Shown here: positions 1 to 5,403 of the stretch, piece by piece | Layout: every line of letters starts with the position of its first letter | Numbering within the stretch: position 1 is the stretch's first letter | NCBI GenBank assembly: GCA_002346425.1 | Contig: DDZS01000061.1 | Location: forward strand, 1-8,410 | Source of the DNA: Alphaproteobacteria bacterium UBA3002 | GTDB lineage: Bacteria; Pseudomonadota; Alphaproteobacteria; Rickettsiales; UBA3002 | DNA: 8,410 bases | Direction of reading: 5' to 3' | Notes under the pieces: generated by a model | Told to the model about the DNA's origin: nothing | Seen by the model: the letters and a program-made list of their open reading frames with translations, nothing else | The model's database searches: none | Position numbers and translations under genes: made by a program

Positions 1-1
1 A

Positions 2-454
2 CCTGAGCCAGAGCCAGAGCCTCTTCCACCTACGCCTGCGCCGGAACCCGAGCCAGCGCCAGCGTCTCTAACACCTACGCCTGCGCCGGAACCCGAGCCA
101 GCGCCAAAAGCACAGGTCACGCAAGCCATACGGAGTGAGGAAGTTCTGGCACCTGTAAAGATTACGAAAGCAAACGCTTCAGACATCTTTCGTGAAACCA
201 CCAAAGCGATTAAACAGGCGCGCGCAGACTATCCCGATCTAGAAAAGCTGATGCTCTATACCTCTCCGAACGAATTAGTGATGGCGCAAACGACACCAGC
301 AGAAGTGCAAGAAATTGCGGAAGAAGCGCGCGCTTATGCTGAAACGCACGACGATATGACGCCAGAAATGGCCGAACACATCGCCACCATCGCAGAACAA
401 GCGCAGTCCGCGGCAGCATGCATGAAAAGTCGCTGGAGTAGTGGGCGTGGCTAA
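2..454 (+). CDS. 3' end of an unrecognised protein: Pro/Glu-rich repeat linker plus acidic helical tail
   Basis: The frame is open from the window edge to a TAA-free run ending in TGA/TAA-type stop at 454, so the true start lies outside. The first ~38 visible residues are almost only Pro, Glu, Ala and Thr, with the unit TPAPEPEPAP seen twice. This looks like a flexible linker of the kind found between domains or in TonB-like proteins. The remaining ~110 residues are rich in Ala, Glu, Gln and Lys, with no transmembrane segment; they look helical (for example around TPAEVQEIAEEARAYAETH) and end in a basic tail, KSRWSSGRG. I recognise no family, and the missing N-terminal part would be needed to assign one. 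An internal ATG at 251 could be called as a start, but the in-frame repeat region upstream argues that the gene begins earlier. The next gene starts 34 bases downstream on the same strand, so the two may be co-transcribed. Confidence 0.72.
   Translation, partial: PEPEPEPLPPTPAPEPEPAPASLTPTPAPEPEPAPKAQVTQAIRSEEVLAPVKITKANASDIFRETTKAIKQARADYPDLEKLMLYTSPNELVMAQTTPAEVQEIAEEARAYAETHDDMTPEMAEHIATIAEQAQSAAACMKSRWSSGRG
27..106 (+). repeat. Two-copy 35-bp direct repeat with a 45-bp period inside the Pro/Glu-rich coding region
   Basis: Bases 27-61 and 72-106 are identical over 35 positions, and each copy encodes the T-P-A-P-E-P-E-P-A-P unit. The 45-bp period is exactly 15 codons, so gain or loss of a unit keeps the reading frame. 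A related, shorter PEPEPEP stretch precedes the first unit at the window edge. Confidence 0.9.
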
Positions 455-488
455 GGCGTTGCGTGCGTCAGCATAAAGATAATACGCC

Positions 489-1301
489 ATGCCAAAACAT
501 AGTTTAGCCAAGTCGCAACTGGAACATTACGATACCGAGCGATGGGATCGTGTGTTTTACCGCGATATGCAGGCGGAGTGGCTCAATTTATTTCATTCGC
601 GTTGCCGGGCGTGCGATTTTTCGCCGGAACGTTTGTGCGTCGCGCTGAATCGTGCTGGGTTTCGTGACCTGACGGCGGACACGGTCACGCAATGGTTTAA
701 GGGCAGAAGCGTACCGCAAAATCGCGCGCAGCTAGACGCCTTGTCCGAGCTTATTATGCCGGAAGCGGCACTGGCGCGGGATGAGCTGTTGAACGCGACC
801 GTTGTGGAGAAGCCAGAAGGACCATGGGCGACACTGAAAGAAAAGCAGCAAGCCATGGCGCCTTATCAGGAATTCCATGCCTTAGAGATGCGCTATGAGC
901 AGTGGTGCAATATTGAAGATCGGTTTCGAATGGCCTGGCACCTCGCAAAGCTCAGCCCGCCCCCCTGCATCGACATGTCAGAAGAGACACCCGCTTCCCA
1001 AGTGCGTTCTGTGACGCGCGAGGTGAAAAAAGACCCATGGCGACAGGCCCAGCAAGCGCTGCGCGATTACGCATCGCAATTTCCCAAAATGTTATTGCTG
1101 CAGCATTATGCGAAGGCAGATATAAGTATGTTCGCCACCATGCAGGACGCAACCTTCGAGGGGATTCGCCAAACCATGATCAAAGAGGCGACGCCGTTAC
1201 ATGGTATGAATATCCAGCAGGCGCAGTATGCGATGACGTTGATGGACGCGTGCCGCACCCAAGCTGCGAAACACCAGGGCGAAGCGTTGGCTAAGCGGTG
1301 A
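489..1301 (+). CDS. Unrecognised 270-residue protein with a helix-turn-helix-like segment
   Basis: The ORF is complete, beginning at ATG 489 and followed by a TGA stop. I do not recognise the whole protein. Residues ~45-90 resemble a Cro/C1-type helix-turn-helix: an amphipathic helix (SPERLCVALNRAG), a turn, a second helix with T-V-T-Q-W-F-K-G-R like the recognition helix and its end in XRE proteins, then a Val-Pro step and a third helix (AQLDALSELI). The rest is helical and soluble, with a basic, Arg/Lys-rich segment near 172-192 and several Trp and Cys residues; no signal peptide or transmembrane stretch is seen. A DNA-binding role is possible but rests only on the fold-like pattern. The start is preceded by a weak AAAGAT-like ribosome site. 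The gene lies 34 bases after the preceding partial gene and 90 bases before amtB, so it may form a pair with the former. Confidence 0.75.
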   Translation: MPKHSLAKSQLEHYDTERWDRVFYRDMQAEWLNLFHSRCRACDFSPERLCVALNRAGFRDLTADTVTQWFKGRSVPQNRAQLDALSELIMPEAALARDELLNATVVEKPEGPWATLKEKQQAMAPYQEFHALEMRYEQWCNIEDRFRMAWHLAKLSPPPCIDMSEETPASQVRSVTREVKKDPWRQAQQALRDYASQFPKMLLLQHYAKADISMFATMQDATFEGIRQTMIKEATPLHGMNIQQAQYAMTLMDACRTQAAKHQGEALAKR

Positions 1302-1391
1302 CCACCACGCTATCCACCCTAACGCGATTCCCATTGATTTTGCACTGCACACCGGCTAATTCTCGAAAAACAGATAACAATGAGGCTTCCC

Positions 1392-2705
1392 ATGAAACGC
1401 GCGCTTACTCTTAGTGGTGGTTTAATTCTATTGCCGAGCTTGGCACTGGCGCAGGGTGCTGCGGGCGTGACGCCGGAAGTGCAATATATCTTTAATACGC
1501 TGCTGTTTCTGATCGGCGGATTTCTGGTGATGTTTATGGCGGCGGGCTTCTGCATGCTGGAAGCCGGGCTAGTGCGGACCACTAGTGTCTCGACCATATG
1601 CGTGAAAAACCTGACACTCTATGCCATCGCGGGGATTATGTATTACCTCGTCGGCTATAACCTGATGTATTCGGGCGTCGATGGCGGCTATATCGGCCAG
1701 TTTGCGCTTTGGGTGCAGGACGAAAGCGCCAATATCGCCGATGGTAGTTTTATCGGCGAAGGCGGCTATTCCGCGGCGTCTGACTGGTTCTTCCAGATGG
1801 TGTTTGTCGGCACGGCAGCGTCCATCGTTTCCGGGGCGATTGCCGAGCGTTCCAAGTTGTGGAGCTTCTTTATTTTTACTGCCATCCTGACCGCCTTCAT
1901 TTACCCGATCGCCGGTTCATGGCAATGGGGCGGCGGCTGGCTGTCGGAAATGGGGTTTGCCGATTTTGCCGGGTCCACGCTGGTGCATTCGGTCGGCGGC
2001 TGGGCAGCATTGGCCGCGATCATTCTGATCGGCCCGCGCAAAGGCCGCTTCTCGGCAGACGGAAAATCGCACCCAATGCGCGGCTCGTCCCTGCCGCTAG
2101 CAACATTGGGCACATTCATCCTCTGGTTCGGCTGGTTCGGGTTTAACGGCGCGTCGCAGCTGGCGATGGGTAGCGCGGCCGATGTCGACGCGATTGCCAA
2201 AATCTTTATCAATACCAACATGGCGGCTGCCGCAGGCACCGTTGCGATCGCCATCTATACGCAGCTGGTCTATGGCAAGGTCGATCCGACGATGGTGCTG
2301 AATGGCGCCTTGGCCGGGTTGGTTTCTATCACCGCCGAACCGTTAACCCCAACGCCGGGCGAAGCGATGATTATCGGCGTCGCCGGATCGCTGCTGATGG
2401 CTGTTGCCGTACCACTGCTTGACCGTGCGAAACTCGATGATGTCGTCGGCGCGATCCCAGTGCATCTGGTCTGCGGTATCTGGGGCACGATGGCAGTACC
2501 ATTCACCAATCCCGAAACCAATTTCCTGACCCAAGGCACCGGCGTGCTAGCTTATGGAGGCTTCACACTAGCCGCGTCCTTCGTGATCTGGTTCGCGCTG
2601 AAACTACTGATGGGCATCCGCATCGATCCGGAACAGGAAGACATCGGCATCGACCGCGCCGAGTGCGGGTTAGATGCCTATCCAGAGTTTGTCCGCTCGC
2701 ATTAA
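1392..2705 (+). CDS. amtB: AmtB-type ammonium transporter with signal peptide
   Basis: Inner-membrane channel of the Amt/Rh family, which recruits ammonium and conducts ammonia into the cell as a trimer. I prefer the ATG at 1392 (437 residues) over the one at 1380, because TGAGG at 1381-1385 lies six bases before it and the product then opens with a normal signal peptide (MKRALTLSGGLILLPSLALA, cut before QG). Family landmarks are present, numbered from 1392: DFAGSTLVHSVGG at about 191-203, with the structural Asp191 and first pore His199; GWFGFNGAS at 247-255, with the pore Phe and the recruitment Ser; IPVHLVCGIWG, with the second pore His358; and FFQMVF near 133-138. The cytoplasmic tail MGIRIDPEQEDIGID has the pattern used for GlnK docking. 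No glnK-type gene lies next to it, which is unusual for amtB. No clear sigma-54 site was found upstream. The gene is intact and the assignment firm. Confidence 0.96.
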   Translation: MKRALTLSGGLILLPSLALAQGAAGVTPEVQYIFNTLLFLIGGFLVMFMAAGFCMLEAGLVRTTSVSTICVKNLTLYAIAGIMYYLVGYNLMYSGVDGGYIGQFALWVQDESANIADGSFIGEGGYSAASDWFFQMVFVGTAASIVSGAIAERSKLWSFFIFTAILTAFIYPIAGSWQWGGGWLSEMGFADFAGSTLVHSVGGWAALAAIILIGPRKGRFSADGKSHPMRGSSLPLATLGTFILWFGWFGFNGASQLAMGSAADVDAIAKIFINTNMAAAAGTVAIAIYTQLVYGKVDPTMVLNGALAGLVSITAEPLTPTPGEAMIIGVAGSLLMAVAVPLLDRAKLDDVVGAIPVHLVCGIWGTMAVPFTNPETNFLTQGTGVLAYGGFTLAASFVIWFALKLLMGIRIDPEQEDIGIDRAECGLDAYPEFVRSH

Positions 2706-2715
2706 GCGCGTTGAT

Positions 2716-2730
2716 TTAACCCTTTTTTAA
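2716..2730 (+). promoter_or_regulatory. Perfect CtrA box (TTAA-N7-TTAA) before the pilin-like gene
   Basis: The sequence TTAACCCTTTTTTAAG has both TTAA half-sites separated by exactly seven bases, the consensus bound by the alphaproteobacterial cell-cycle regulator CtrA. It ends 11 bases before a TATACT hexamer and 41 bases before the pilin start, so it covers where a -35 element would lie, as in Caulobacter promoters activated by CtrA. I found no other perfect copy in the intergenic regions of the window. Binding is inferred from the sequence alone. Confidence 0.6.
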
Positions 2731-2741
2731 GCTTCTTTATT

Positions 2742-2747
2742 TATACT
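2742..2747 (+). promoter_or_regulatory. Candidate -10 hexamer of the pilin-like gene
   Basis: TATACT matches the sigma-70 -10 consensus at five of six positions. It lies downstream of the CtrA-like box and 24 bases before the start codon. No good -35 hexamer is present where one is expected; the CtrA-like box occupies that position, as expected for an activator-dependent promoter. Confidence 0.45.
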
Positions 2748-2771
2748 GAGGTTCAAAAAAAAGGATAGCGC

Positions 2772-3524
2772 ATGCGCCACGGGTTTAGTTTAGTCGAATT
2801 ATCGATTGTTTTGGTGATCCTCGGCCTATTAACGGGCGGGATTCTGACCGGGCAGTCCCTCATCCGCGCGGCGGAGTTGCGCGGTGTGGTGACGGAGTTG
2901 CAGCGCTTTCAAACCGCGACGCGCAGTTTTCAGGACAAATATTTCGCCATACCCGGCGACATGCGCAATGCGACGGATTTCTGGGGCGTTGCGCATGCCA
3001 CGCCAACCACCTGCGCCACGACTGCCAGTACGGATGCAAAAACCTGCAACGGCGATGGGGATGGCATCATTGAGCACACGGTATTAAATGCCACCAGCAA
3101 TGAACAATTTCGTTTTTGGCAACATTTGGCCAATGCTGGCCTCATCGAAGGAAATTATACCGGCATTGCCGGAAGCACCGGTAATCACGATCATGTGATT
3201 TTTGGCACCAATACCCCGAAGTCCAAATTAAGCAATGCCGGCTGGTCGGTACGTTACTGGTCTTCTATTCAGTTTGTCAGGCTAGAGCATGCCTTTAATT
3301 TGGGTGCGGCTAGCACTGCAAGCACTAATAATGGGGCAATTCTTAAAGCAGAAGAAATGTGGAGCGTGGATACGAAAATGGACGATGGCAAACCAGCCAC
3401 GGGTAAGATTCGCCCCAATGATATCACTCACCCCAATTGCGTGACCAACACCACTAGCACCGCTGCCTATCAGCTTAGTGACAGCAACACCGCCTGTGCT
3501 TTATTATTCCTGGCGGTGAAATAA
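2772..3524 (+). CDS. Type IV pilin-like (prepilin) protein
   Basis: The 250-residue protein starts with MRHG followed by FSLVELSIVLVILGLLTGG. This is a very short leader, the Gly-Phe prepilin peptidase site and the hydrophobic helix with Glu at mature position 5, as in type IV pilins and type II secretion pseudopilins. It would be inserted in the inner membrane, cleaved and N-methylated by a prepilin peptidase (not in this window), then assembled into a filament. The helix continues through the segment ending DKYFAIPGDMRNATDFWG. The globular part has an Asp-rich CNGDGDG turn at 92-98 that could bind calcium, the motif VDTKMDDGKPATGK near 199-212, and Cys81, Cys92, Cys223 and Cys242, which may form two disulfides. 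An AAGGA ribosome site precedes the ATG. The C-terminal domain is related to the partial gene at 8070-8410. Whether it is a major pilin or a minor or pseudopilin cannot be told from this window. Confidence 0.92.
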   Translation: MRHGFSLVELSIVLVILGLLTGGILTGQSLIRAAELRGVVTELQRFQTATRSFQDKYFAIPGDMRNATDFWGVAHATPTTCATTASTDAKTCNGDGDGIIEHTVLNATSNEQFRFWQHLANAGLIEGNYTGIAGSTGNHDHVIFGTNTPKSKLSNAGWSVRYWSSIQFVRLEHAFNLGAASTASTNNGAILKAEEMWSVDTKMDDGKPATGKIRPNDITHPNCVTNTTSTAAYQLSDSNTACALLFLAVK

Positions 3525-3556
3525 AAACCCCCGGCAGATGGGGGCATCTGCCGGGG
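3521..3556 (-). terminator. Rho-independent terminator between the convergent pilin and EF-hand genes
   Basis: A perfect 12-bp stem (CCCCGGCAGATG at 3529-3540 with CATCTGCCGGGG at 3545-3556) closes on a four-base loop. Read on the minus strand it is followed by TTTTTATTTC, making a strong terminator for the EF-hand gene. On the plus strand only two T bases follow, so it would act weakly, if at all, for the pilin-like gene. The minus-strand T tract runs into the pilin stop codon at 3522-3524, so the two genes share this DNA. Confidence 0.85.
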
Positions 3557-3577
3557 TTCATACGACCACAGAGGTGG

Positions 3578-3886
3578 TTACTCGGATTTGGGCATGGAGT
3601 CTTTTTTCGCTTTCCATTCCGCCTTTTTGGCATCCCAATAGTTTTGAGCTTCTTCTTTGGTCACGTTGCCATCTTTATCGGCGTCCTGCTCGTTGAATTT
3701 GGCTTCCATTTTGGACATAAATTCAGACTTGCTGATCGCGCCATCTTTATTGGCATCGACTTCATCAAACATCTTTTGGAAATGCTTGCCGTGATCGCCT
3801 TTGTGGCCGCCTTCATGATCGCCGGCGAAGGCCGCGCCGCTTAATGCAAAAGTAGCCAATGCGGCAGTGGTGAGTAACTTATTCAT
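3578..3886 (-). CDS. Small secreted His-rich protein with two EF-hand calcium sites
   Basis: The 102-residue protein has a clear Sec signal peptide (MNKLLTTAALATFALSGAAFA, cut before GDH). The mature chain is therefore probably periplasmic, about 80 residues. It begins with a His/Gly/Asp-rich stretch (GDHEGGHKGDHGKH) that could bind divalent metal. Two canonical EF-hand loops follow: DANKDGAISKSE at 44-55 and DADKDGNVTKEE at 68-79, both with Asp/Asn at positions 1, 3 and 5, Gly at 6, a hydrophobic residue at 8 and Glu at 12. A Lys-rich helix ends the protein. The start is supported by AAAGGA eight bases upstream. The gene follows recA on the same strand but has its own gap with a probable recA terminator, so it is likely a separate unit. 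Its calcium-linked role is unknown. Confidence 0.92.
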   Translation of the reverse strand: MNKLLTTAALATFALSGAAFAGDHEGGHKGDHGKHFQKMFDEVDANKDGAISKSEFMSKMEAKFNEQDADKDGNVTKEEAQNYWDAKKAEWKAKKDSMPKSE

Positions 3887-3929
3887 GGGGATAGTCCTTT
3901 CGGGTTTGTTAAATGAATCTCTAAGCGCT

Positions 3930-3958
3930 TATGTAGGTATTACGCAGTAGAATTCCAA
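3930..3958 (-). promoter_or_regulatory. Weak candidate promoter of the EF-hand gene
   Basis: On the minus strand TTGGAA (3953-3958) and TACATA (3930-3935) are separated by 17 bases, a sigma-70 layout with moderate matches to each hexamer. A perfect palindrome, TAAGCGCTTA, at 3922-3931 overlaps the -10 side and could be an operator. Only spacing and partial consensus support this. Confidence 0.27.
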
Positions 3959-3968
3959 ACCCTTCGGG

Positions 3969-4036
3969 AAAAATGGTGAAAGGGTGAAATGGTGAACGGT
4001 TATTATAACCATTTCACTACGTCACTACTTCACCAC
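3969..4036 (-). terminator. Probable recA terminator built from an inverted array of 8-mers
   Basis: Eight bases beyond the recA stop lies a long imperfect stem-loop. The inner arms GTGAAATGGT (3984-3993) and ACCATTTCAC (4008-4017) pair over 10 bp, and the outer arms GGTGAA (3975-3980) and TTCACC (4029-4034) add 6 bp. On the minus strand the last arm is followed directly by ATTTTTC, the U-tract expected of a terminator. Each arm consists of three tandem 8-base units. The loop is large for a terminator, so its efficiency is uncertain. Confidence 0.5.
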
Positions 4037-4044
4037 ATCATTCT

Positions 4045-5091
4045 TTAAGCCGCTGTGACTTCCTTGGCTTCGGGATCGTTGGCCATTTCGGGCACTTCCA
4101 GCTCTTTGGCGATCAGCCCGGAATTTTGACGGATTTTCTTTTCGATCTCATCGGCAATCGCGGGATTGTCTTTCAGGAACTGACGGGCATTTTCCTTGCC
4201 CTGACCAATGCGCTGGCCATCATAGGAATACCACGCGCCAGCTTTTTCCACGATGTCGGCTTTGACCCCTAGATCGATGATTTCGCCTTGTTTGGACACG
4301 CCCTGACCATAGAGAATATCAAACTCGACCGATTTAAACGGTGGCGAAACTTTGTTTTTCACGACTTTGACGCGGGTTTCGTTGCCGACCACTTCGTCTT
4401 TGTCTTTGATCGCGCCGATACGGCGAATATCCAGACGTACCGAGGCATAGAATTTCAGCGCGTTACCGCCGGTGGTGGTTTCCGGATTACCGAACATCAC
4501 ACCGATTTTCTGGCGAATCTGGTTGATGAAAATCACTGTACAATGCGTCTTAGAAATCGAACCGGTCAGCTTACGCAGCGCTTGCGACATCAGGCGTGCT
4601 TGCAGACCCATATGCGAATCGCCCATTTCGCCTTCCAGCTCGGCCTTCGGTGTCAGCGCCGCGACGGAGTCGATCACGATAATATCGATCGCACCTGAAC
4701 GCACCAGTGTATCGGCAATCTCAAGAGCCTGTTCGCCCGTATCGGGCTGCGAAATCAGCAGCTCATCCACATTGACGCCGAGTTTACGCGCATAGACTGG
4801 GTCCAGCGCGTGTTCCGCATCGATAAAGGCGGCGACGCCACCGGCTTTTTGCGCCTCGGCAACGCAATGCAGCGTCATCGTGGTTTTACCAGAGCTTTCC
4901 GGCCCGTAAATTTCGATGATACGGCCTTTGGGAATGCCACCGATGCCCAGTGCAATATCCAATGACAACGAACCTGTGGATACCGCCGGGATTTCCACCT
5001 GATCCGCGGTGCCTAATTTCATGATCGAGCCTTTACCGAAGGCTTTTTCGATTTGGCTAAGCGCGGTCTCGAGGGCTTTTTTCTTATCCAT
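4045..5091 (-). CDS. recA: RecA recombinase
   Basis: ATP-dependent DNA strand-exchange protein. It forms filaments on single-stranded DNA for homologous recombination and acts as the co-protease for LexA-type repressors. The 348-residue length is typical. Landmarks: the Walker A motif GPESSGKTT at 63-71, the catalytic Glu in DAEHALD at 91-97, the Walker B strand IDIIVIDSVAAL at 135-146, the L1 loop EGEMGDSHMGLQAR near 153-166, and the L2 region beginning FINQIRQKIGVMFGN near 188-202 with the DNA/ATP-sensing Gln191. A typical C-terminal domain (AGAWYSYDGQRIGQGKENA) ends in a short acidic tail. AGGAG seven bases upstream supports the start. The gene follows the CckA-like kinase gene on the same strand after a ~300-bp gap. 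I found no GTTC-N7-GTTC LexA box in that gap. The next gene downstream encodes an EF-hand protein rather than alaS, which often follows recA. Confidence 0.98.
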   Translation of the reverse strand: MDKKKALETALSQIEKAFGKGSIMKLGTADQVEIPAVSTGSLSLDIALGIGGIPKGRIIEIYGPESSGKTTMTLHCVAEAQKAGGVAAFIDAEHALDPVYARKLGVNVDELLISQPDTGEQALEIADTLVRSGAIDIIVIDSVAALTPKAELEGEMGDSHMGLQARLMSQALRKLTGSISKTHCTVIFINQIRQKIGVMFGNPETTTGGNALKFYASVRLDIRRIGAIKDKDEVVGNETRVKVVKNKVSPPFKSVEFDILYGQGVSKQGEIIDLGVKADIVEKAGAWYSYDGQRIGQGKENARQFLKDNPAIADEIEKKIRQNSGLIAKELEVPEMANDPEAKEVTAA

Positions 5092-5398
5092 GGCGTAACT
5101 CCTGTCGCTGATTACCGCAAAAGTAGCGGAAAACCGCGGGTTTGCAAGGGGAAAATCAGGGTTGGGGATGACAGTGAAGGGGCTTTAGTCAACTAGCGCA
5201 GTCGTAGCGGGAGCGGAAAAAACTAAGGCCGCACACGCGGCTCTTGGATTGCCGGGTCAAGCCCGGCAATGACGAAGGAGAGAGACGATGAATCGCGGAC
5301 AGTAGTCCGCGTCAGCCATAAGCCGCGAAAGCGCAGGCGAAGCTGTTTCAGCAGAAACAGCGGAGACCACTAGCGGAGGCACAGCCGGAGCGAAAAAA
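5092..5398 (-). other. Non-coding gap between the kinase gene and recA, rich in palindromes
   Basis: The 307 bases carry no plausible gene. Next to recA is a presumed promoter zone: on the minus strand TTGCAA and TACTTT are 16 bases apart, a weak match, and GCGG-AAAA-CCGC (5126-5137) forms a small dyad between or over them. Further away are four hairpins in series: GCCGC/GCGGC (5228-5241), a 9-bp stem (5248-5270), CGCGGAC/GTCCGCG (5294-5311) and GCTGTTTC/GAAACAGC (5342-5361). None has a T-run that would make it a clear terminator. Imperfect direct repeats flank the hairpin block. Confidence 0.7.
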
Positions 5399-5403
5399 CT
5401 ACT
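5190..5403. repeat. Imperfect ~37-bp direct repeats flanking the hairpin block
   Basis: Bases ~5190-5226 and ~5367-5403 can be aligned end to end. Both start C-[AC]-ACTAGCG, both end GGAGCG followed by A6-CTA, and one gap is needed. By eye roughly three quarters of positions agree. The right copy covers the stop codon of the kinase gene (5399-5401). The arrangement suggests either a local duplication of the gene's 3' end or a small inserted cassette. Confidence 0.5.
5248..5270. repeat. Alphaproteobacterial-type intergenic palindrome
   Basis: A perfect 9-bp inverted repeat, ATTGCCGGG/CCCGGCAAT, encloses the loop TCAAG and is followed by GACGAAGG. From memory, this core with its flanking GACG is a dispersed repeat found in many alphaproteobacterial genomes. 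Its function is unknown; copy number in this genome cannot be judged from one window. Confidence 0.65.

Noticed and set aside
251..454. A separate small gene starting at ATG 251
   Set aside because: The same frame is open upstream to the window edge and carries in-frame repeats, so this ATG is most likely internal.
937..960. TGGCAC followed by a GC as a sigma-54 site before amtB
   Set aside because: The GG-to-GC spacing is 11 instead of 10, the second half lacks TTGC, and it lies inside another gene.
1334..1362. TTGATT and TAATTC 17 bases apart as the amtB promoter
   Set aside because: The -10 matches the consensus at only two positions; spacing alone is not enough.
3908..3928. TTAG and TTAAC half-sites as a CtrA box before the EF-hand gene
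   Set aside because: The halves are eight bases apart and one is imperfect.
4288..4698. Long plus-strand frames opposite recA and the kinase genes
   Set aside because: They mirror well-supported minus-strand genes and show no recognisable protein features.
5342..5361. The GCTGTTTC/GAAACAGC hairpin as terminator of the kinase gene
   Set aside because: No T-run follows the stem on the minus strand, and the T-run at the stop codon has no stem before it.
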